A stretch of 64,000 bases of DNA, taken from NCBI GenBank assembly GCA_949752735.1, contig OX457047.1, forward strand, positions 37,447,255-37,511,254, given 5' to 3'. Numbering within the stretch: the stretch's first letter is position 1; each line of letters opens with the position of its first letter. The notes beneath the pieces were generated by a model. It had not been told where the DNA came from. It saw only the letters and a program-made list of their open reading frames with translations, and made no database searches. Positions 55,737 to 64,000 of the stretch are shown here, in pieces. The stretch comes from Lumbricus terrestris (lineage: Eukaryota > Annelida > Clitellata > Crassiclitellata > Lumbricidae). A program made the position numbers and the translations under genes.

Positions 55737-56737
55737 CACCGTGAGGCATAAAAAACAAAGCCCCTAGAAAAATTGTTATCATATTAACAATATTCAGACA
55801 ATGTCAATGAAATTCAGGAAATTTATAGCTAAATATCAGGCAATGTAAACAGATTTTCAGTTTGTACTCAAACTGCCCGCCTTTAGCTTCTAGGCATGCG
55901 CAAAGTCGCTTGCGCCATACACGCACCGCCGAGTCAATAATTCGCTGGTCATAAATCGTTCGAAGCTTTCACGATTCGCTAACGAAGATCTTCAACATCA
56001 ACCTTTGTTTTTTACACCATTTCCGGCTTGCATGCACATAGTTTATAAACGACGGGATTCAGATCTGGGCTGTTAGAGGCCATGTTGCTGGAAAGAGAGA
56101 TATTGCAGCCGACAGCCTTTTACGCACACGTCCGACGTTTAGCAAATCCCTGATGGTGTCAGTCGGTGTTTCTTCTCTGGGGCGCACGTCAATTCACTTT
56201 GTTAAACCGGGGGTAAAAATCAACGGTCAATACTACAGAGATGTTTTACTCATGGAAGGCCTTCTATCTGAAATTCGGGAACTCTCTGAATTTTGCATTT
56301 TCCAGCAAGGTGGTACTCCAGCGCACAGAGCTCGAGAAACGGTTGCACTTCTGACGAATGAAACTCCTGACTCATAATTCCTACACTATGGCCCCCTAGC
56401 AACCCAGATCTGAATCCCGTCGATCATAAAATATGGGGATGCATGCCGGAAATGGTGTACAAAACAAAGGTCCGTGATGTTGAAGATCTTCGTAAGCGAA
56501 TCGTGAAAGCTTGGAACGATCTTGAACAGCGAATTTATTGACTCGGTGGTGTGTGAATGGCGCAAGCGACTTCGCGCATGCGTAGAAGCTAAAGGCGGAC
56601 AGTTGAGTACAAACTGATAATCTGTTTACATTGCTTGCTATTTAGCTATAATTTTCCTGAATTGCATTGACATTGCTCGAATATTGTTAAAATTATAACA
56701 ATTTTTCTAGGGGCTTTGTTTTTTATGCCTCACGGTG
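55737..56737 (+). mobile_element. Fold-back mariner/Tc1-like element with broken transposase
   Basis: 1,001 bp with TA on each side (55735-55736, 56738-56739) and ends CACCGTGAGGCATAAAAAAC / inverse. The right half reads as the C-terminal part of a mariner-type transposase (LMVSVGVSSLGRTSIHFVKP, HRARETVALLTNETPD, then in other frames NPDLNPVDHKIWG). About 350 bp at the right end (56387-56737) is repeated inverted at the left (55737-56083), replacing the N-terminal half of the gene. One frame break lies near 56375, and the usual Asp after QQ is a Gly. It cannot encode a working enzyme. Confidence 0.85.
56120..56377 (+). pseudogene. Mariner-type transposase fragment inside the fold-back element
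   Basis: The open stretch begins LRTRPTFSKSLMVSVG and ends at a stop after TNETPDS. In relatives the frame would go on into the DFIPPTLWPP region, here displaced by a frameshift. The DNA-binding N-terminus and first catalytic Asp are absent. Confidence 0.8.
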
Positions 56738-57184
56738 TATTATGACCAGTAGTTTCTTGGTACTGCAACCGAACCACAATTGATGCCCTTGGCTGGTATA
56801 TCTGTACATCTGGTCCTATTTATATCGCACGTCTCTTTCGATCTTTCAATCTTTCAATCGTGCATTTGCTTTCCGAAGGAACAGCCGAATGATGAACACG
56901 TGTTCAATGATTGTTCATCGTGTTCAGACATTTTCTGATCGTCTCGTTCATCGACCGTTCAAAAGCAAAGATATTGTTTTTGGAGCCTCAACGCAAAAGC
57001 AATCTTTCTGATTAGAAAGATCTGCATACGAACAGACTTTCATAAGCGTCAAGAACATAAATCATCTCAATGCATCGATCAACATCATTCCTATTTTGCA
57101 CTTGCAAATGCAGTAATAAAGGCTATACTTACTTACTTATCTTTGCATGTAGTCTCAACCTCAACACTAATATGGGATCACTAC

Positions 57185-57475
57185 TCTGGTTTAATAAGCA
57201 ATGTCAGCTTGGTGTTGACCCAGACTACCTGCAAAAAGCTTTGTTAAACCATGGTCACGTTCTGCACAGAGGGGTGCTCCTGGTTCCATTTGCACGAACT
57301 GCAACCATGCAGAATCGAGGCTTTCCATTGTGGGCCAAGTGGTCCGGAATTGTCTACCACAACAGCTACATCTACTTCTTAAGGCTCTCTGAAGCATATT
57401 TTATTCAACTTGAAATTTTGCTTTTTTGCTGGGCCAGAGTTGGGAGCACTTCTGAGTAGCTCCCCTACGCTAAAC
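57185..57475 (+). pseudogene. LINE ORF2 C-terminus and 3' end
   Basis: Reads CQLGVDPDYLQKALLNHGHV, VPFARTATMQNRGFPLWAKW and ends WARVGSTSE before TAG. The VGSxSE-stop end is the same as the tail of SINE family A. Confidence 0.65.
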
Positions 57476-57689
57476 ACATATGGCTTCCCGATAACTCCGC
57501 CACTACCCTAACTGTGGTAGTGCCTGTTCCAAGCCTGGATAAAGGAGGAGGGCATTCCACTCCTACCTCTCTTAGTATAACATGGTAAGGGCAAAACGCT
57601 AATCCCTTCGTTTTTGCATTGGTGCAAAAGTGTAGAACAGCAGCTTCCAAATAAATCCCTCTTCTTAATCCTTAAGTAGATAGGTCAGC

Positions 57690-58100
57690 AATAAATATTA
57701 ACCCTAAACTCCCGTCTCCCATCCCAAGGAAACATCTGCACCTCTCTGGAACAAGCTTCCGCCAGCACTTCGGCAAACTTCCGACCCATCATACGAACTC
57801 ACCAAAACTCCACCTCTCGCTATCTCCCCACAGGTCTTTCACTCAAAACTGAAAACATTGCTCTTTCACAAATCCTATCCTGATTCCTCCTCTTCTCATC
57901 ACATCCCTCGTCATTTCAATTCTAAACATCACCCACCTTAGCCGTCCATCTATCTGCCTGCCTGACTCTCCGGACTTGACCCGCTGCCTATCGATTTTGT
58001 TTTGATTGAGCGCCTGTGAATAAGCTGGTTCCCGCGACTTGGCTTTTGTGGGCGCTGTAGAAGTTTCGAGATTACGATTACGATTACGATTATTAAAATA
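57690..58100 (+). mobile_element. LINE 3' end, second type
   Basis: Includes AAGCTTCCGCCAGCACTTCG and CTGAAAACATTGCTCTTTCA (LKTLLF). The tail GTGAATAAGCTGGTTCCCGC ... GGGCGCTGTAGAAGTTTCGA ends in GATTACGATTACGATTA. Confidence 0.65.
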
Positions 58101-58794
58101 CTGAAGTTTCACAATGTCACATCACCATCTAACGTTCTAACCTCCCTCAAAAAGTTGGTCTACTAAAACCTGGCTAGGATAAACTGACCCAATATTAAAA
58201 AACCGGACAGTAACCTAGTCAGACCATTCTGATAATTATACACTCAACTGGCTCGCATCTGCATACACTTATATCACTTATGTGCACAGTGGTGCTCCAT
58301 AGATCAAAATAATTACATAAATATACTTAATTGTATTAAGGCAATTCGTGCAGAAAATGAGCAACGAACAGGTTTGCTTTTGCCCCATCAGAAGTTTTTA
58401 TCGCTAGTAGACAATTAGACATAATATGCATACCGGTAGCAATGGACATTTATTACCATTATAATTATTGCCCCGTTTGGTAAATATAAATAACCGGATT
58501 GCCCGAGAGTGTTTGCTCGGATGTAGTAAGTAAGTATTCGTTGTAGCCCTTAATTTAACTGACACATCTAGTCCAGGCTGTTGACTACAATGAGTATATG
58601 TAGGCATATGCTTCCTACAGGAAAATATGCTGGTAAGCAGACTCTTCTCCTTGTCAAGAACAATTATTAATTTAATCCTTAACTTCTATTGAGCTATCAT
58701 CCAATATAAATGGACACACAAATTGACCACAAACATATAGATGACACATCCAACTGACCACGAACATCTATAGATAGACACATCAAACAGAATT

Positions 58795-59115
58795 TCTATA
58801 GCACTTCTTCAAGGGATTACTCAGAAGCGCTCCCAACTCTAGTATGGCTAAAAAAGAACAGTTTTGAACTGAATGAAAAATGCTTCAGCATATAGGAAGC
58901 AGACTGTGAGAGCCCATTCCAAACTACTGAGTTCATCACCGATAAGGCCAAATTCTGCATAGTTGCAATTTGTGTAAATGGAACCAAGAGCACCCTCTCT
59001 GTGTGCCTCTGTGGCCTTGGATACCCATGGAGCAACAGAACTCTCGCAGGTAGTCTGGGGCAACACCAAGCTGGCATTGCCGAACCAGAGCAGCTATTCG
59101 AGTAGGATCAAATAT
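58795..59115 (-). pseudogene. LINE ORF2 C-terminus and 3' end
   Basis: Minus-strand segments QLGVAPDYLREF, VPFTQIATMQNLALS, and HTRVGSASE before a stop. Same family as 57185-57475, split by frame changes. Confidence 0.65.
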
Positions 59116-59524
59116 CTGGGTCAATCAATCAATCAAATCAATCAATCAATCAATCAAAATCAAATAAACCTTATAACACCTCTAATGTCAACAAAGACTT
59201 ATTGGTGATTTTCTTCACCACATACAGCCAAGTCAAGGGTGATTTTTCTGCTAGCCTACAACAGTTCTTAGTAACACAGATGAAACTGAAGACGAGAGAC
59301 AAATATTCTCTGACAAACAGAGGGACAAAAGAAACCGCCTTCCCCCCACTCCATTATTCACTAGCAGACAAATAAATCCAAACACCTCTCAAACGCTATC
59401 AAGTGTTTATACTTTTAAAAAACTGCCGTAGGAATTCAAAAAAAACATGCGCACTTTAAAAATCCCTCAAACTATGCCAACCAACGATTGAAAGGTCGGG
59501 CTTTATAAACAGCCAAGCGCTCCA

Positions 59525-59790
59525 CTTAATCTGTCTGTCTGCCCATTTGTCTGTCTAGCTCTCTTTTGCTGTATGTTCCCCTGCATGTATCTCTGTCTGT
59601 ATGTTTCTCTGTATGTCTGTCTGTTTGTCTGTCTGTATGTGTGGCTCTGTCTGTCCGCCTCTCTTTCTGTAACCTGTTCTTCTGTCTGTTTCTCTGCATG
59701 TTTCCCTACCTAGCTGTCTGTCTGTGTCTTGCTGTCTGGCCATCTGCCTGCTCACCTGTCTGTCTGTGTCTGTCTGTCTGAACTTTGTCT
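59525..59790. repeat. (CTGT)n-rich region
   Basis: CTGTCTGTCTG units mixed with TCTCTGTATGT. Confidence 0.85.
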
Positions 59791-60234
59791 GTCCTCTCAC
59801 TTTAAGGAAGCCCACTGATTTTCAAAGGGGACGAGAGACGTAAGAACACTTATCAACTTACAACCCGCATGGCCTCATCTGGTGACCCAGTCAGCATTAA
59901 CTTAGTCGACTTGAAAAGACGTGGCAAACAGACGTGGCAAACAGACGAAGTCTGACGAGGCAGGTCTAGAGTCTAGACTAACCGTTTCCAGTCAAGGTCA
60001 GACGAATGTCACTTGAAAATATTCCCAACCGGTGTTTGGTTCAACCAAACTGGTGCCATATACAATGTAAGTCAAGTGATGTCAGCGACAGCAGCAGTTG
60101 AGCGCCAATGAGGCCTCCCTAATGCGGCAATGCCTTCCATACGAAGACTTCTTTTCGTCCATGCATTGCAAGAAGTAGGACTTATTACATCAACAATGAA
60201 CGGCTTGTGCTGTGAAAAGCGCATTAGAAATGTC

Positions 60235-60476
60235 CAAACACAATACAAACACAATACAAACACAACACAAACACAATGCAAACACAATGCAAACACAACA
60301 CAAACACAACACAAACCAAACACAATCCAAACACAATACAATACAATACAAACACAACACAAACACAATGCAAACACAGTACAAACACAATGCAAACACA
60401 ATACAAACACAATACAAACACAACACAAACACAATACAAACACAACACAAACACAATACAAACACTACAAACACAT
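60235..60476. repeat. 11-bp minisatellite AACACAATACA
   Basis: About 21 units, with variants AATGCA and AACACA. The unit has no stop in any frame on either strand, giving long false open frames. Confidence 0.93.
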
Positions 60477-61229
60477 ACTGATGAACATAGCAGATGAATT
60501 TGGATGTCATAAACACACAAGCTTACTAACTTAACTTTGTAATATATTTAAGTCTGTTAGTTAATCGAAACTAGTGAAGTGTCCCTCATCTTTCTCATTT
60601 AATATCTGGCCCTGTATATAAATGTTCTTAGGTCATACATATAGGCTACAATTCAGCATCACCACTGCTTGCACTTTGCCAGTGCCAGTCCCGAGCCTGG
60701 AAAAAGGAGGGTGACACCGATCATCCTTGATATAAAACGGTGTCGTTATACAGCAACAAGCATGCGTAATAATTCCAATGGGAAGAGGTCAACCTTTGTC
60801 CTATACCAGCTTTGTTAACCCTTAATACGGTTGTCATTTTTACACCTACAGCAGAGAACTACAACTTGTAAATGTATCATTGTTAAATATATTTTGCTTA
60901 AAATTATCCTTGCATGTTTAAAAAACCCAGATGAAATGAAAAGTTGAAAAAAAACTTTAATACGAAATTAACAGACAAACTGCTAGTAGTAGAACTTCTA
61001 TGCGAACTGGCAGATCACTGAATTACAGATTTGCACTTTGACAACAGGGCAGCTGATAGATAGGTGTGAGCGCCTGACTTGTGCTGTTACATGATATACT
61101 ACTCTCACACGGTACAATGCAGAGATCCTGTGTAAGTCACGAGTAAGGCGTGATGCAGTTTCGCTTCGCACCGATAACTGATGGCAAACAGCAGAAAAAG
61201 AGGAAAAGAAGAGCAGTCTTGGCAATGTG

Positions 61230-61385
61230 TAATGAGATCTTAGCGACTTCACCTTCTCAGCCTCAGCATATGAGGGACGTTGGCAAACTCTCTCCCACAA
61301 GTACATATGTCCCGCATGTGTGTATGTAAGTTAGTGTTACAGTACTCGTTATAGCTGAGCTGACTGAGGGGCATATAGAGCAGAA
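61230..61385 (-). mobile_element. Worn SINE, family B
   Basis: CTTCTCAGCCTCAGCATATG, GCAAACTCTCTCCCACAAG, CTCGTTATAGCTGAGCTGAC, in the order of the 49060-49310 copy. Confidence 0.5.
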
Positions 61386-61394
61386 AGCAATGGG

Positions 61395-61545
61395 GAGAGA
61401 GAGAGACAGACAGACAAAGACAGACAGACAGACAGATACAGACAGCGGCAGAGAGATAGACAGAAAGACAGACAGAGATAGACAGACAGACAGACAGACA
61501 GAGACAGAGAGACAGACAGACCGAGACAGACAGACAGACAGGCAG
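61395..61545. repeat. (GACA)n-rich region
   Basis: GACAGACAGACA with GAGA interruptions. Confidence 0.9.
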
Positions 61546-61949
61546 CTGATGCAAAACAATTAATTAATTACAGCAAATGAATCCGAACATTGGCGAACAA
61601 AAAAAGCAAATGGTGAAAGAATTTACAATCCTGTGCTGCACGAGCCAAGTTCGTATCAGCCGAAACCCAAGAATAAGAAACAAATAACAGAGGAAAAGAA
61701 CAAGATACAAGAACAATGACCAGCATTAAGCGAAGACGAGGAAAGCATGGCTGAGATCAATGTTCAGTACAAGGAAAAGAACATGAAACAATCAAGCAAG
61801 AGATATTTGACAAGCACCTGTCCAAGCAAAGCAGAAAACACAACAGGCTGAGAAGCATCAGTGGAAGAGATTGGGAAGGGGAGGGGCTACTAATCACAGT
61901 CTCAACAGATGCAGTTCAGTCTTTCCATACAGGACGATGAGAACTTCTC

Positions 61950-62215
61950 CATAAGTCAGTCAGTCAGCTGGTCGGTCAGCCAGTCAGCTAGCCAGTCAAT
62001 CTACCAGTCAGCCAGTCAGCTAGCCAGTCAGCTAGCCAGCCAGCCAGTCAGGCAGCCAGTCAGTCAATCAATCAGTCAGACTGGCTAGCTGACTGACTGA
62101 GTCAGTCAGCTAGCCAGTCAATCTACCAATAAGCCAGTCAGTCGGTCAGACAGACAGCCTGCTAGTCAACCAGCAAACCAGTCAGTCAATCGGTCGGTCC
62201 GGTGGGTCGGCCAGG
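61950..62215. repeat. CAGTCAGC/TAGC tetranucleotide-based repeat
   Basis: CAGTCAGCTAGCCAGTCAA units, with an inverted stretch near 62078-62104 (CTGGCTAGCTGACTGACTGA). Confidence 0.85.
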
Positions 62216-62519
62216 GGTCAGAACATGTTTAACAATAAAGTACACACAGAGAACCAGAGGAACAGAGATGTCAGTCAGGAATTTTCTGGAGGCAGACACT
62301 AAGAAGACTGGCGTATATTATACTTAAAACAAGCACAATGCATTATGATTATATACTTAGAAACTGTGGGGCAGATGCATCATCAAAAGCACAGCTGCAC
62401 CAGCAGTGGCTAGGACTATTTCGGAACTGCCCGGAAGGTTATGACACGCTCAATGGCCCACTAAGTCATGATGTCTAAACATCTCACTCTTGACATCATC
62501 AATAACACAACTTTGTGCA

Positions 62520-62715
62520 CCTGCAATTGACCACAACAACTGGTACTTCAAACTGACCAACCCACTGACACTCCAAAGTGACCACACCCACTGACACTCC
62601 AAAGTGACCACACCCACTGACACTCCAAATGACCACAACAACTGGCATTTCAAGGTGATCACACCTCTAGACACTTCAAAGTGACCGCAAAAACTGACAC
62701 TCCAAAGTGACCACA
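62520..62715. repeat. About 26-bp minisatellite
   Basis: CCACTGACACTCCAAAGTGA then CCACAC; seven to eight units, the outer ones worn. Confidence 0.88.
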
Positions 62716-63360
62716 ACAATGACCAGCATCTTATGAATCATGACAATGGCACAAGAGAAGCCTTCTACATAAAAAAGACTCAACCCAATGCACAATTGCA
62801 CATATCAGCAAAAGATGGCCTCTCATTACATCATACTGAACTTCCTCATTCAATACCAACCACACAGCACAAGCCGAGCAAGCAAAACCACTGACATAAT
62901 TAAACATAAAAACTCTGCCATAATTTACAACTAGTAGTTCAAATACGCCTATAGAAGAACTTTACACAACTTCAATCGTCAACACCATAACAGTTTTGCA
63001 AAGCATTTACAGTTTATATCACAAAGTATAATTTTCTGCCGCACACAACTTAGACACCATTTTTTTTGTGTGAGCCAAATTATATTAATACTACCGCATC
63101 AACCCAGTAATCTTTATGCACTGTTTCGCGCAACGGCAGAAAATGATAGCGTATATAGGAGAACTACGATGATTTGGAAAACCGCAAAAGTCGTTGCATC
63201 CACGCAAATATTTATGCAAAGTCAGATGATCTGCTTTTTTCTTTGTATGTTTACATCTTCTTTTTTTATTTTCTGCATCAAATTTCATTATTTTAAGCTC
63301 TGTCTTATTGAGGGTAAATAAACCTTATAGACATACAAGCATAATACATGTGTAATTGTG

Positions 63361-63361
<1 letters not shown>

Positions 63362-63408
<47 letters not shown>

Positions 63409-63720
63409 TTTATATATCTGTATTTGAGCATAAATAGTATATATATATACATATTACGTACTCAAAAATAGGTATGATATATATATATAAACTTCACAAT
63501 CTATATATATATAATCATATATATAATTATATATATATATCAAAAACAGATATGATATATATATATATATAAACTTGACAATATATATAGCAAATATATA
63601 TATGATATACATAAACTCAACAATAATTACATATATCAAATATCGACATGATATATATATATATATGTGACATATATATATAAATTCAATACATATATAT
63701 GCATATGTATATACACCGTA
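63362..63720. repeat. AT-rich satellite with AAACTTCACAAT/AAACTTGACAAT spacers
   Basis: TA runs alternate with short unique strings (TATGATATATATATA then AAACTTnACAAT, CAAAnAnAGnTATGAT), so this is a tandem array and not just a TA run. Confidence 0.7.
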
Positions 63721-64000
63721 TTATGTATTGGTATATGGAATCACACTACAGAAAAGGAATGCTGAATCCAGGTGAACTGGTTATTTTAAAAAATGATATC
63801 CCTGAACGAAAACTGCTTTGCAACCCGAGTGCACGCGAGATAAAACTTGAAACTGAAACTGTTTAAACAGAAAACGCAACGCCCTGCGCTGAATATCATT
63901 GCCCTTCGCACACTGATTGTTTACAGAGATCAGCTGGCCATGCAGAAAATACTTAGCAAACAAGGTCCTCAACTGCCATGTGTGTATACATGTATGTATG

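Larger units (their letters stand above)
51727..64000. other. Non-coding region right of the last recognised exon
   Basis: Should contain, or be crossed by, the first intron(s) of PPP4R4. I looked for the family's N-terminal block (ERPVRRSLKTPEE-like) and did not find it. What is visible: minisatellites, LINE ends, SINE remnants, one fold-back mariner and long AT-rich tracts, all listed separately. Confidence 0.5.

Noticed and set aside
56153..56377. Domesticated transposase gene
   Set aside because: It is inside a TA-flanked fold-back element, lacks the N-terminal half, has a frame break and a changed catalytic residue.
60072..60534. Several long open frames on both strands (VLCLYCVCI and NTIQTQHKH repeats)
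   Set aside because: By-products of the 11-bp AACACAATACA minisatellite.

Overview
This is a piece of an animal nuclear genome, not a prokaryotic one. The evidence is spliced genes with GT-AG introns, long introns and spacers packed with microsatellites, tRNA-derived SINEs, truncated LINE 3' ends, hAT-, mariner- and piggyBac-like DNA transposons, and TTAGGG-type telomere-like repeats. The repeat landscape fits a marine invertebrate. I cannot name the phylum from sequence alone.

Left part (about 0.7-20.7 kb, + strand): two tandem paralogues of the SLC16 / monocarboxylate transporter family (12-TM major facilitator proteins). The first starts upstream of the window; four exons are visible, ending with TAA at 3736-3738. 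The second is complete as far as I can see: five coding exons from ATG 10857 to TAA 20651-20653, about 508 residues. Both have matching internal exons, and every splice junction is phase 1, so they arose by tandem duplication. Intron 2 of the second gene is about 6.5 kb and holds a stack of DNA transposons inserted into one another.

Middle and right part (about 26.9-51.7 kb, - strand): one large gene whose 22 recognisable coding exons have phases that agree at every junction. They encode about 812 codons of the HEAT-repeat protein PPP4R4, regulatory subunit 4 of protein phosphatase 4. The N-terminal 50-60 residues were not located and should lie to the right of 51,726.

The spaces between genes (3.7-10.8, 20.7-26.9 and 51.7-64 kb) have no other gene I can support. 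They hold at least three SINE families, many LINE 3' ends, five hAT-like insertions with 8-bp target duplications plus a sixth candidate, two TTAA-flanked piggyBac-like mini-elements, a 1,001-bp fold-back mariner-like element, and many minisatellites.

The two transporters would move small carboxylates or related solutes across membranes, and PPP4R4 would direct a cytosolic phosphatase. Nothing in the sequence shows that the two loci work together. The most informative observations concern mobile-element architecture: nested elements, fold-back structures, and SINE tails that still contain the last codons of their LINE partner.
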